Shown: positions 1-7,436 of the stretch, in pieces
How positions within the stretch are numbered: the stretch's first letter is position 1
Layout of the letters: each line of letters starts with the position of its first letter
Assembly (NCBI GenBank): GCA_001784275.1
Contig: MFQB01000051.1
Location: 16,723-29,209 of the forward strand
Length of the DNA stretch: 12,487 bases
Direction of reading: 5' to 3'
DNA from: Candidatus Magasanikbacteria bacterium RIFCSPHIGHO2_02_FULL_47_14
GTDB lineage: Bacteria > Patescibacteriota > Patescibacteriia > Magasanikbacterales > UBA922
Notes under the pieces: generated by a model
The model's input: the letters and a program-made list of their open reading frames with translations, nothing else
Database searches by the model: none
Told to the model about the DNA's origin: nothing
Made by a program: the position numbers and the translations under genes

Positions 1-112
1 TTTTGACTCTTTGGAAGACAAAAAGGTCACTGTTCGTGATCGTGATACAATGATACAGGAGCGTATTGACATTACTGATGTCAGCGCATACATCATGGAA
101 AAAATGTCTTAA
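1..112 (+). CDS. glyQS: Glycyl-tRNA synthetase, C-terminal fragment (5' end outside window)
   Basis: The reading frame entering at base 2 gives 36 residues before TAA at 110-112. The stretch VTVRDRDTMIQERI matches the end of the anticodon-binding domain of single-chain (alpha2) glycyl-tRNA synthetase, where a VTVRDRD-x-M-x-Q-R block precedes the last helix. The enzyme charges tRNA-Gly with glycine in the cytoplasm. Only the C-terminus is present, so no catalytic motif can be checked. Other class IIa synthetases (Pro, Thr, His) share this fold, but the RDRD-x-M-x-Q signature favours Gly. The next gene starts 17 bases downstream on the same strand, so co-transcription is possible. Confidence 0.7.
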   Translation, partial: FDSLEDKKVTVRDRDTMIQERIDITDVSAYIMEKMS

Positions 113-129
113 GTAACCCGCTTTACCCT

Positions 130-1392
130 ATGCAATATCACTCATACTCGCTTCAAAATGGTGCTCGTGTCCTTCTCGTTCCTCAAAAAGATGTAAAATC
201 CGCCACTGTTTTGATTATGTATCCGGTGGGATCGCGGTATGAGTCAGATGCATTGCAGGGAGTTTCACACTACGTCGAGCACATGATGTTTAAGGGAACA
301 AAGAAGAGAAAAAATACGTTGATTCTTACTCGCGAGATTGACCGGCTTGGCGCGGAGTACAATGCCTTTACCAGTAAAGAATACACAGGCTATTATATCA
401 AAACCGAAAGTGGATATCTGAATGTTTCTTTGGATATTTTGTCTGACATGTTATTCAACTCTGTGTTTGATCCTGCAGAGATGGAGCGTGAAAAGGGTCC
501 GATTGTCGAAGAGTTGAAGATGTACCGAGATAACCCGGTTATGAACATTGACAATGTGTTTGAAAATTTGCTCTACGCCCCGTCTTCATTAGGGCGAGAG
601 ATCGGAGGAACTGACAAACACGTGCTCGGTTATAAACGACCCAATGTTCTGCAATACCGTGACCGTTATTACGACGTCAGTAACATGACGATTGTTGTTG
701 CAGGTGCCATGCCGGAAAATATACGAGAGATGATACAAAAGTTTTTTGGTCAACAAAAAAAGAAAAAGAAAGCACAGTCTGCATTTAAATCCTATAAGTT
801 TGGATCTGAGGCAAAGAGAGAGCGTCTTTGTGTTCTTCACAAACAGACCGACCAGGCACAGATGATGCTTGGTTTTCCGGCTTTTGACTACAATGCAAAG
901 CAGAACGTTCCTCTGGCTGTATTAAATACAATATTGGGCGGTTCTTTCAGCTCACGCCTTTTCATTCGTATTCGTGAGCGACTTGGCCTGGCATACGTGA
1001 TTCGCAGCGGTCAGGAAAACTTTCGGGACATCGGGCATAGCTTTGTCCGTGCCGGCCTTGATGCTAAAAATTTGAATAAGGCTATTGCCGCGATACTCCA
1101 TGAGATTTCAAAGGTGGTTAAGTCCAGTGTTACGAAGCAAGAGCTGGCTGATGCAAAAACACACATGCGTGGTGGGCTTATGCTGTCTTTGGAAGATTCC
1201 AGTGCACAGGCCAATTGGTTCGCCAAAGAAGCGCTGTTTTATCGCTCTATTCAAACACCAGATGAGTATCTGAATCGAATAGATAAAGTAACCCGTGAAG
1301 ACATACAAAAGATTGCCAAGCAGGTGTTTAATCCAGATAAACTCCGTATTGCGGTCATTGGTGATATCAAACCGGAGTCAATTCATTTTTGA
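130..1392 (+). CDS. M16 family zinc metallopeptidase (processing-peptidase-like)
   Basis: This 420-aa protein is a single M16 (pitrilysin/insulinase) unit. The inverted zinc motif HYVEH is at residues 47-51, with the catalytic Glu at 50. The third ligand is Glu127 in VEELKMYRDNP, 76 residues after the second His, the spacing seen in mitochondrial processing peptidase beta. The C-terminal half carries the GGSFSSRLF...RERLGLAY block (about 270-289) with the conserved Arg282/Tyr289 pair that holds substrate. Both halves are complete, so it is probably active, likely as a homodimer since no partner M16 gene lies next to it. No signal peptide is evident; a cytoplasmic role in peptide turnover is inferred. 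A Lys-rich insert sits at about 210-215. No clear Shine-Dalgarno precedes the ATG. The tpiA start lies within 10 bases of its stop. Confidence 0.93.
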   Translation: MQYHSYSLQNGARVLLVPQKDVKSATVLIMYPVGSRYESDALQGVSHYVEHMMFKGTKKRKNTLILTREIDRLGAEYNAFTSKEYTGYYIKTESGYLNVSLDILSDMLFNSVFDPAEMEREKGPIVEELKMYRDNPVMNIDNVFENLLYAPSSLGREIGGTDKHVLGYKRPNVLQYRDRYYDVSNMTIVVAGAMPENIREMIQKFFGQQKKKKKAQSAFKSYKFGSEAKRERLCVLHKQTDQAQMMLGFPAFDYNAKQNVPLAVLNTILGGSFSSRLFIRIRERLGLAYVIRSGQENFRDIGHSFVRAGLDAKNLNKAIAAILHEISKVVKSSVTKQELADAKTHMRGGLMLSLEDSSAQANWFAKEALFYRSIQTPDEYLNRIDKVTREDIQKIAKQVFNPDKLRIAVIGDIKPESIHF

Positions 1393-1401
1393 TTGACTTA
1401 T

Positions 1402-2163
1402 ATGAAATATATTTTTGCCAACTGGAAGATGTATATTACGGCTGAGGAAAGCCGTAAACTTGCCCATGAAGTTGCTACATGTTCTTTCGACCCCCAAGCA
1501 CTGTCTCTAGCGATTTTTCCATCGATGATCGTTCTTTCAGAGATAGAGCGTCTTTTTGAGGGGAGCGGTGTAGCTGTTGGCGCTCAAAATGTTGCCTGGA
1601 GCCATCAAGGGGCCTACACAGGGGCTGTGTCTGCATTTCTCTGTAAAGAGGCGGGGTGTCGTTATGCACTTGTCGGACATTCAGAACGCCGCTATATTTT
1701 CGGAGAAAACCACGAAGATGTTCGTAAAAAAATAGAAGCATGTTTTGATGTTGGATTGACACCGGTCCTCTGCATCGGTGAAACAAAGGAGGACATGGAA
1801 GAAAAAAAACGCGAATATCGTCTCAAAAAACAGCTGATGAGCGCCCTGGAAGGTCTCTCTGTTCCGAAGTCAGGTTTTATAGTTGCATACGAACCTGTCT
1901 GGGCCATTGCGCAAAGCGGTATTGGGACTCCGTGTACTCCAGCAGAGGCTGAATCTGTACATCAGTGGATTAAAGCCGAACTTGCCCAGTACACAACCGA
2001 TGCTGTTCCTGTATTGTATGGGGGTAGTGTTGACACCAATAACGTGGTATCATATCTGACGCGTTCAACAATCGATGGAGTTTTGGTGGGGAGCGCCTCG
2101 ACAAGAGCCGAGTCATTCCTTCCGCTTTTGAAAGCAGCAACTGCTCTTCAGATCAATTCCTGA
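1402..2163 (+). CDS. tpiA: Triosephosphate isomerase
   Basis: This glycolytic enzyme interconverts dihydroxyacetone phosphate and glyceraldehyde 3-phosphate in the cytoplasm. The 253-aa length is normal for the TIM barrel. Visible active-site elements are NWK (Asn7, Lys9), VGHSERR with electrophile His93, YEPVWAI with catalytic base Glu164, and phosphate-binding YGGSV at 206-210. I chose ATG 1402 over the in-frame TTG at 1393 because MKYIFANWKM is the usual N-terminus. Loop 6, the lid, reads AIAQSGIGTPCTP. It appears about three residues longer than the common AIGTGKxxTP form, which is unusual. It follows the M16 gene by 9 bases and precedes the TPR gene by 1 base, so these look like one transcript. 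Confidence 0.97.
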   Translation: MKYIFANWKMYITAEESRKLAHEVATCSFDPQALSLAIFPSMIVLSEIERLFEGSGVAVGAQNVAWSHQGAYTGAVSAFLCKEAGCRYALVGHSERRYIFGENHEDVRKKIEACFDVGLTPVLCIGETKEDMEEKKREYRLKKQLMSALEGLSVPKSGFIVAYEPVWAIAQSGIGTPCTPAEAESVHQWIKAELAQYTTDAVPVLYGGSVDTNNVVSYLTRSTIDGVLVGSASTRAESFLPLLKAATALQINS

Positions 2164-2164
2164 T

Positions 2165-3076
2165 ATGTATAACATTCTTGCTTTTTTACTTATCGCACTA
2201 TCTCTATTGGTTATTTTGGTTGTCATTATCAGAAAGTTTCCACAACTTGCACTGATAGATGTCGAAAGTTTGCCTGAGGTGAAAGAAGAAAAAAAGAAGG
2301 ACGAGTATCTTTTGAAAAAATTTGAGCAGAAAAAGAAAATGAAAGGGATGGGCAAACAATCGTTTGTCTCGTTTATCACGTGGTTTAAACGTCTCCAACT
2401 CAAGTTTCGCATGTATGTTGGATTTATTGAACGTCAGGTATTGACGCATGCACAGCGTAAACGCATGCCACAGACTCCGGAAGAGTTTGACCAGACCATG
2501 GCAGAGGTTAAAAAGTTACTGAATGAGGCTCAGCAGGCGAGCGAACAGGATAAACTTGATATTGCAGAGAGTAAGTACATCGCCATTATTCGTCTCGATG
2601 CCAGGAATATTGAGGCATATCGAGGACTGGGGGATGTCTACTTTCGTCAGGGACAGTTGGAAGAAGCCGCGCAGACGTGTCAATTTTTGCTTCACATTGA
2701 CAAAAAAGATGACGCCGCACATATTCAAATGGCAAAAATCGCTGAAGCACAAGGTGACATCGACGAAGCAATCTCACATTATCAACAGGCGATCTTGTTG
2801 AATGATAATATAGCGACCCGCTTTGCCAAGCTAGCCAGTTTGCTCAAGGAAGGGGGTCAACACGAGGGCGCACTTGAGTCGATTCAGCAGGCGGTGGAGC
2901 TTGAGCCGGAAAATCCAAAATATCTTGACAATTTGGTTGAACTTGCTATACTTGTCTCCGACAAAAAACTTGCAGAACAGGGTTTTCAGCAGCTTCGCAT
3001 GGTGAATCCGGAGAATCAAAAGCTCGATCTTCTTCGTGAAAAGATAGAGAAAATTGAGAGTGTGAGCACTCCATAG
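2165..3076 (+). CDS. Membrane-anchored tetratricopeptide repeat protein
   Basis: This is a 303-aa protein. Residues 3-23 form one strongly hydrophobic helix (single N-terminal anchor), followed by a Lys/Glu-rich linker (about 40-60) and a basic stretch to about residue 105. From about 130 to 285 there are four or five TPR units, with repeat cores such as AYRGLGDVYFRQGQLEEAA and QMAKIAEAQGDIDEAISHYQ plus the AVELEPENP turn. TPRs form a superhelical protein-binding surface; the partner is unknown. The charged linker suggests the repeats lie in the cytoplasm, which is inference. The gene starts 1 base after tpiA, and its stop codon abuts a tRNA-Thr gene directly. Domain call is secure; function is not. 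Confidence 0.88.
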   Translation: MYNILAFLLIALSLLVILVVIIRKFPQLALIDVESLPEVKEEKKKDEYLLKKFEQKKKMKGMGKQSFVSFITWFKRLQLKFRMYVGFIERQVLTHAQRKRMPQTPEEFDQTMAEVKKLLNEAQQASEQDKLDIAESKYIAIIRLDARNIEAYRGLGDVYFRQGQLEEAAQTCQFLLHIDKKDDAAHIQMAKIAEAQGDIDEAISHYQQAILLNDNIATRFAKLASLLKEGGQHEGALESIQQAVELEPENPKYLDNLVELAILVSDKKLAEQGFQQLRMVNPENQKLDLLREKIEKIESVSTP

Positions 3077-3149
3077 GCCACCCTAGCTCAGCTGGTAGAG
3101 CAACGGTTTTGTAAACCGTAGGTCGCGAGTTCGAACCTCGCGGGTGGCT
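3077..3149 (+). tRNA. tRNA-Thr (anticodon UGU)
   Basis: A full cloverleaf of 73 nt. The 7-bp acceptor GCCACCC (3077-3083) pairs perfectly with GGGTGGC (3142-3148), with discriminator T at 3149. The D arm carries GCTC/GAGC. The anticodon stem ACGGT/ACCGT encloses loop TTTGTAA with anticodon TGT at 3110-3112. The T arm is GCGAG-TTCGAAC-CTCGC. No CCA is encoded. The tRNA begins at the base right after the TAG of the TPR gene, so it is probably released from a shared transcript by RNase P. Confidence 0.96.
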
Positions 3150-3166
3150 CGGTTTCGTTCAATTTT

Positions 3167-3251
3167 GGGCAGGTTCCAGAGCGGTCAAATGGGCTTGACT
3201 GTAAATCAAGTGGCTCCGCCTTCGCAGGTTCGAATCCTGCCCTGCCCACCA
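3167..3251 (+). tRNA. tRNA-Tyr (anticodon GUA)
   Basis: A class II tRNA with a long variable arm. Acceptor GGGCAGG (3167-3173) pairs perfectly with CCTGCCC (3241-3247), discriminator A at 3248, and CCA is encoded at 3249-3251. The anticodon stem CTTGA/TCAAG encloses loop CTGTAAA with GTA at 3201-3203. The T arm is GCAGG-TTCGAAT-CCTGC. It lies 17 bases after tRNA-Thr and ends in front of a terminator, so the two tRNAs are likely co-transcribed. Unlike its neighbour it encodes its CCA end. Confidence 0.96.
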
Positions 3252-3254
3252 CGA

Positions 3255-3281
3255 AAAATCCCCCGATCAACGGGGGATTTT
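3255..3281 (+). terminator. Rho-independent terminator after the tRNA pair
   Basis: An 11-bp perfect stem, AAAATCCCCCG paired with CGGGGGATTTT, closes a five-base loop (ATCAA, 3266-3270). It starts 3 bases after the tRNA-Tyr CCA. The flanking A and T runs make it usable in either direction. It marks the end of the tpiA-TPR-tRNA transcript. Confidence 0.85.
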
Positions 3282-3309
3282 AGTTGCCATAAGCCACTCT
3301 TTTAGAGGC

Positions 3310-3339
3310 TTGTTTCCGGTGCTAAAAGTAAGGTATACT
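3310..3339 (+). promoter_or_regulatory. Sigma70-type promoter for the M23 gene
   Basis: A -35-like TTGTTT (3310-3315) is separated by 18 bases from TATACT (3334-3339), which matches the -10 consensus at five of six positions. A start of transcription about 7 bases after the -10 would fall at 3346-3347, only 2-3 bases before the ATG at 3349. The mRNA would then be leaderless or nearly so, fitting the absence of a Shine-Dalgarno. It lies just after a terminator, as expected for a new unit. Confidence 0.55.
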
Positions 3340-3348
3340 AGATTCAAT

Positions 3349-4578
3349 ATGAGCAAGAGAATGCTTTTTTTTGCACAGATTGGTTTACTCTTTTTTCTGG
3401 GCCAAATTGTTTTGCCTGTTTTTGCTGCAACAAGTGACGTGGGTAGCTTGAACGAACAAAAACTGCAGAAACAAAAGGAAATCGAACGCCTTGAGAAGAG
3501 TATCGAAGAGTACAAAAAGAAAATAAATCAAAAAAGACTTGAAGCGGTCTCTCTTTCGAATCAGCTGAGCATCTTGGATAATACCAGAGCGCAAATTGAG
3601 CTTGATGTTCAGGCAACACAGGACAAACTGGATATTATCGAACTTGAGAGAGAAACACTTGAGACAGGTATAGCCCAAAAAGAAGAAGTCTTGACCCGTG
3701 AAAGGGCGATGATTGGTGAACTGCTTCGCACGGTGTACTATCTGAGTGACAAAAATTATTTGGAGATTGCGGCGTCAGAAGAAAGTTTTTCCGAGGCCTA
3801 TAATAATATTCAGTATACGAGAAAGGTGCAAAAGGACTTGGGGGAGAATGTTCGTGCCATTCGCGCAATTAAAGAGGACCTGGAAAAAAAGAAAGACCAA
3901 GTGAAGGAGCAGGAAACGTTATATACTGAAGTAGCCAAAGAGTTAGAGGAAAAGCAACTACAACTTCAGAGTCAGGCTGATGCAAAACAGCAACTTTTGG
4001 CACAGACGCAGTCATCCGAATTAACCTACAAGACCTTGTTGTCACAGTTAAAGTCCCAATATCAACAAATTGAAAATGAGATTTCCGGTATTGAACGTCA
4101 AATTCGTACAAAGTTAGAAGAGCAAGATAAGTTGTCTCAGATTGACGACAGTCAGGGTACCGTTCTTTCTTGGCCAACCCAGAGCAGATACATAACCGCT
4201 CGGTTTCATGATCCATCGTATCCATTCCGAAATGTTTTTGAGCACAGTGGGATCGATATTCGCGCTGCACACGGGACGCCATTACATGCTGCCGCATCAG
4301 GGTATATTGCTCGTGCAAAGTATTGTGGGGTCGCATCATGCTACTCCTACGTGCTCATTGTACATAGCGAGGGTGTCTCTTCTCTCTACGGACACTTAAG
4401 TGGTATCAATGTTAAGGAAGACCAGTTTGTTACAAGAGGTGACATTATCGGGTATTCAGGCGGAACACCGGGCACGGCCGGAGCAGGGCCGTTTGTCACA
4501 GGTCCACATCTTCACTTTGAGGTTCGTAAAAATGGTATACCGGTAAATCCACTCGGGTTTCTCATTAAAGACTACTAG
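3349..4578 (+). CDS. Secreted coiled-coil protein with M23 (LytM) peptidase domain, EnvC/PcsB-like
   Basis: This 409-aa predicted murein endopeptidase, or activator of murein hydrolases, would act at cell separation outside the membrane. Residues 5-26 form a signal peptide ending near VFAA/TSD. Residues about 33-265 are a long Glu/Lys/Gln-rich coiled coil like that of EnvC or PcsB. The M23 domain follows (about 272-400): HSGID gives zinc ligands His299 and Asp303, YGH gives His349, and GPHLHF gives His387 and His389. All are present, so it could be catalytic, unlike degenerate activator LytM domains. Two Cys (326, 331) near the groove might form a disulfide. I chose ATG 3349 over the in-frame codon at 3310 because the signal peptide and the promoter fit it. 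The coiled coil suggests regulation by a membrane partner such as FtsEX, which is not in this window. Confidence 0.9.
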   Translation: MSKRMLFFAQIGLLFFLGQIVLPVFAATSDVGSLNEQKLQKQKEIERLEKSIEEYKKKINQKRLEAVSLSNQLSILDNTRAQIELDVQATQDKLDIIELERETLETGIAQKEEVLTRERAMIGELLRTVYYLSDKNYLEIAASEESFSEAYNNIQYTRKVQKDLGENVRAIRAIKEDLEKKKDQVKEQETLYTEVAKELEEKQLQLQSQADAKQQLLAQTQSSELTYKTLLSQLKSQYQQIENEISGIERQIRTKLEEQDKLSQIDDSQGTVLSWPTQSRYITARFHDPSYPFRNVFEHSGIDIRAAHGTPLHAAASGYIARAKYCGVASCYSYVLIVHSEGVSSLYGHLSGINVKEDQFVTRGDIIGYSGGTPGTAGAGPFVTGPHLHFEVRKNGIPVNPLGFLIKDY

Positions 4579-4607
4579 TTTTGCTGCGTTTCTAAGTCAG
4601 TTTTTTT

Positions 4608-5624
4608 ATGTCACGAGGTCCGGAACAATTCATTCGTCCACGAGCTGTCCAAACAGAGGTTTGGGATAGGCAGTTAGAGGCGTTAGAAAGAGAAAGAGAG
4701 GGGATAGAAGAACACCGTCTGGAGGCGCATAGAATGGTGACAGACCTTCTTACTGAACAAGCACGCATCCTGGTCCTTGATTTTTCACAAGGGAGCAGCG
4801 GATTGGATAGGTTAAAAGATGCCAGAATGCGTGACGCGGTTCGAGAGCGGCAAGCTGACGGTGTCATGGAAAGTCACGCGGATCTTTTTCGCGCTGCACT
4901 TGGTTTCGATCCAGGAGATTCGCGTATCGACATCTGGAAGGTGTACGAGGACCCAGAGCGAACAGGCATACCATATCCCGACGTTTGGTTTGCGACCGGT
5001 GGTCCGGCAATGCCTTCTGAACTTCATCCGGGAAATGAGACTGAGAACACTTCTTGGTTAGAGCGGGCGGTCAGTGCAATGAAAGAATTGGAAAAAGCAA
5101 AAGTTCCCGGTATGGCTGTCTGTCTCGGACACCAGTTATGGGAACACAGTCAGGGAGCCAATGTTGGCAAAAGACATCCACAAAGAGAATTTGGCACAGT
5201 CCGCTTGCAAGGAACGCCGTTTGCACAAGAACTTCAACTTCTCGTGGGTATTTTGGATGATCAGGGCGGTGTAGAAATTTCCGCAAGCCATAGTGAAGCG
5301 GTCATAACCCCGCCGCAGGGGAGAAATATGGAAGTTATTGCTTTAAACAGATATAGTGACTACCAGGGTGCGATCCACGGATTAGGTCCTGCGGAACGCC
5401 CGGTTCGGGAGGCTGTAGAGGAAGATGAGTTTGTCCTATCCATTCAAAATCATCCGGAGGTCATGGCAATTTTTCTGGCTGCCTTGCGCGAGTTGCGTGC
5501 CCCTGCCATGCGTAAAGAGGGGTTAAAACCGGAAGAGATGATATTTCACCAAACGCCTGAGGCCAGAAAGCTATTTCTTCGTTTTCTTGAGGTTGCCGCC
5601 CGAAGGATGAATAAACGTACGTAA
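4608..5624 (+). CDS. Class I glutamine amidotransferase-like protein with N-terminal helical extension
   Basis: This is a 338-aa protein. The GATase1 fold starts near residue 53 with ILVLDF. GGP at 131-133 fits the oxyanion strand, the nucleophile elbow AVCLGHQ places Cys172, ASHSEAV (226-232) matches the substrate-side SH motif, and IQNHPEV gives His282 and Glu284. The triad is complete, so it should hydrolyse glutamine or a gamma-glutamyl amide. Residues 1-50 are charged and helical, absent from typical GMP-synthase-type domains. No synthase domain is fused. It heads a six-gene cluster with two GCS2-type ligases. It could supply ammonia, or cut the amide the ligases make, as PuuD hydrolyses what PuuA ligates. 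The next gene starts 1 base later; the M23 gene ends 29 bases upstream, and I see no clear promoter between. Confidence 0.85.
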   Translation: MSRGPEQFIRPRAVQTEVWDRQLEALEREREGIEEHRLEAHRMVTDLLTEQARILVLDFSQGSSGLDRLKDARMRDAVRERQADGVMESHADLFRAALGFDPGDSRIDIWKVYEDPERTGIPYPDVWFATGGPAMPSELHPGNETENTSWLERAVSAMKELEKAKVPGMAVCLGHQLWEHSQGANVGKRHPQREFGTVRLQGTPFAQELQLLVGILDDQGGVEISASHSEAVITPPQGRNMEVIALNRYSDYQGAIHGLGPAERPVREAVEEDEFVLSIQNHPEVMAIFLAALRELRAPAMRKEGLKPEEMIFHQTPEARKLFLRFLEVAARRMNKRT

Positions 5625-5625
5625 T

Positions 5626-5865
5626 ATGATCTCACAACAAGACACACTGTTATTTTATCAACTCCTCGATGTCTCAACTGTATTTCCTGAACAGGCATCA
5701 AAGCAGCTGATAAAAACCGCGGTAGAAAAACAAGCGCTTCCTGAGGTGGATTTTTATTATCTTCTTGATGTTTTCAAGACAGAGCAAAATATGCACTATT
5801 TGGTAGACAAAAAAGCAAATGAAATGCTCAAGGCTTTAGAACAGAAAGCTTCCGCTGCAATATGA
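5626..5865 (+). CDS. Small helical protein A of the ligase cluster (79 aa)
   Basis: I do not recognise a named family. The 79-residue protein has no signal peptide, membrane segment or Cys. It seems to be two or three helices, with a core motif LLDVSTVFPEQASKQL at 13-28 and a Lys/Glu-rich tail ending KASAAI. The motif recurs in the 61-aa protein encoded at 7251-7436 (ILNVGLFPEYFSAHL), and each small gene directly precedes a GCS2-type ligase gene. Its stop overlaps the ligase start (ATGA), which suggests translational coupling and a physical partnership. Candidate roles are carrier or substrate of the ligase, or a ligase subunit. It lacks the acyl-carrier DSL motif and a Pup-like GGE/GGQ tail. 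Reality of the gene is well supported by its position and by the paralogue; function is open. Confidence 0.8.
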   Translation: MISQQDTLLFYQLLDVSTVFPEQASKQLIKTAVEKQALPEVDFYYLLDVFKTEQNMHYLVDKKANEMLKALEQKASAAI

Positions 5866-7247
5866 AACACCGACGCATAGGTCTGGAGTATGAGTTTCTT
5901 GCTGTTCAACTTGCGAGTGGCCAGGCAGTGACCCGCGAGATCATGAAAAAGATTTGGGTTGGGTGGTCAAAGGAAAAGCATGTAACGCTTTCGGTTGACG
6001 ATGCGACACACCAACCTGTAGGTGTTTATTATTGTCAAGCTGATGGGCAGCAGGTATATATAAACACTGATGCGGGAATCAGTATTGTTGAGTTTGGATT
6101 TTTACCATTTGACACTTTGGCTGAGTGTGAAGCAAACATGCACCAGATCATGACTGAGTTTTTGAATGTTGCCAAACGTTTTGACGTTGGCTTGCTCGCC
6201 TATGGTATACAACCCAAAACGCCGTGGTACTTTCCTGACATGCGAACAGAGAAGATATGGTATCGCGGGTTTTTTCGGTTTCCATACATGGCCGCGAGGC
6301 ACACCATGTTTACAAACATCGCTGCAAACCAACCTTGTATTGACGTTACACAGGAAGAGTCCCTGCGAGTAATAAATATGTTCAATGCCCTGGGGGGCGT
6401 TTTTATTGCTTTGTTTGCCAATACCGGAGTGGGCGAGTGGCGAATACAGGAACATCATGAAGAACGAGAGTGGCGCTGGAATCAATGGCTCAATGCAGAA
6501 CCCCTCGAAAACCCAATAGCGGGTATTCCACCGCGACCGTTTGGATCTTTAAAAGAGTACTTGGCGTATAACTGGTCGATTCCTACACGTGCAGTGCACC
6601 GACCGGGCACACTCCACAGTCTTGAAGACGTACCTTTAATACGGGATTTTTTAAGAAAAAAAGAGTGGAAGACAATGGATCTTGCTGCTGCAAGCCCGAG
6701 CGTCGTATCACCAGAGATGCAAGATGTTAACGCTCTGACCATGTATATATGGATACAGGCACGTCTCAAGATTTTTTTCGACACGGCGCAACCACTGGGT
6801 GGGTTATTGGAAGCGTTTGATACAGGAAGAGTTGATGAATATGCGTCGAAACACCTTGAAAAGGTCTACGTTGAAACACGAAACATTGCTTGTCAGCCGT
6901 GGAACGAAATTATGGCAGCGCCGGCTTTTTTGCTCGGTTTAATCGAGAATATCGAAGCTGTAGAAGAAGTGGTGAAAGAAAAATCTTGGAAAGATTGGAT
7001 TGAACTGAGGGAACAAACCATTACGCAAAGCATGGAGGTTCCGGGTGTTACAGATTTTATTTCAAAATGCTTATCTATTTCTGCAAATGGTTTACAAAAA
7101 AGAGGTCTTGGTGAGGAAAAATATCTTCAGCCTTTATATCTTAGATTAGAGAAAAAAGAATCTCCTGCAATACGAACACGAAACTTGTTCAAGGAAGAGG
7201 GGATAGAGGCGGTTCTTTACAAACATCTGATTCCATTGAGCACGTAG
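5862..7247 (+). CDS. GCS2-type carboxylate-amine (glutamate-cysteine ligase-like) ligase 1
   Basis: This 461-aa member of the glutamine synthetase/GCS superfamily joins a carboxylate to an amine with ATP. Motifs in order: RIGLEYEF (5-12) with metal-binding Glu9 and Glu11; IVEFGFLPFDTL (75-86) with Glu77; ANQPCID (155-161); an ANTG loop (186-189); Arg/Trp-rich EEREWRWNQW (200-209); and YVETRNIACQPW (336-347), close to the YLEMRGADGGPW block of plant/alphaproteobacterial GshA. The C-terminal LEKKESPA (429-436) is shared with the second ligase. The family makes gamma-glutamyl-Cys, but no glutathione synthetase lies here and the substrate may differ. Its start overlaps the small gene before it by 4 bases, and the next small gene follows by 3. 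The ATP-grasp fold is absent. Family call is firm, substrate unknown. Confidence 0.85.
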   Translation: MKHRRIGLEYEFLAVQLASGQAVTREIMKKIWVGWSKEKHVTLSVDDATHQPVGVYYCQADGQQVYINTDAGISIVEFGFLPFDTLAECEANMHQIMTEFLNVAKRFDVGLLAYGIQPKTPWYFPDMRTEKIWYRGFFRFPYMAARHTMFTNIAANQPCIDVTQEESLRVINMFNALGGVFIALFANTGVGEWRIQEHHEEREWRWNQWLNAEPLENPIAGIPPRPFGSLKEYLAYNWSIPTRAVHRPGTLHSLEDVPLIRDFLRKKEWKTMDLAAASPSVVSPEMQDVNALTMYIWIQARLKIFFDTAQPLGGLLEAFDTGRVDEYASKHLEKVYVETRNIACQPWNEIMAAPAFLLGLIENIEAVEEVVKEKSWKDWIELREQTITQSMEVPGVTDFISKCLSISANGLQKRGLGEEKYLQPLYLRLEKKESPAIRTRNLFKEEGIEAVLYKHLIPLST

Positions 7248-7250
7248 TAT

Positions 7251-7436
7251 ATGAGCAAAGAAGAGAGTATTGAAGTGATTAAAGATATTCTCAATGTCGG
7301 TCTCTTCCCAGAATATTTTTCCGCTCATCTCAACACAATTTTGGATACCAAAGACGTCTCCGACTCTTTTCTTGTCGAGACAATAGCAGAACTAAAGCAT
7401 CAACAAGAGCTGGTCATGTTCTATGCGCATACCTGA
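7251..7436 (+). CDS. Small helical protein B of the ligase cluster (61 aa)
   Basis: This 61-residue acidic, helical protein has no signal peptide. Residues 7-27 contain DILNVGLFPEYFSAHL, which aligns with residues 8-28 of the 79-aa protein upstream with one gap: the pattern is L-[DN]-V-x(1,2)-[LV]-F-P-E-x2-S-x2-L. The aligned second helix (about 40-51) is less similar, and the Lys-rich tail of protein A is missing. It starts 3 bases after ligase 1 and overlaps ligase 2 by 14 bases, so it is very probably translated with it. The repeated order small protein then ligase argues that each ligase has its own partner or substrate. No annotated family comes to mind. Confidence 0.75.
   Translation: MSKEESIEVIKDILNVGLFPEYFSAHLNTILDTKDVSDSFLVETIAELKHQQELVMFYAHT

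Noticed and set aside
3869..4339. 156-aa open frame on the - strand
   Set aside because: It lies wholly within the M23 gene, whose signal peptide and zinc motifs are clear; the antisense frame shows no recognisable motif.
5626..7436. Small proteins as Pup or acyl carrier proteins
   Set aside because: Neither has a GGE/GGQ C-terminus nor a DSL phosphopantetheine site, so direct orthology is not supported; only an analogy is kept.
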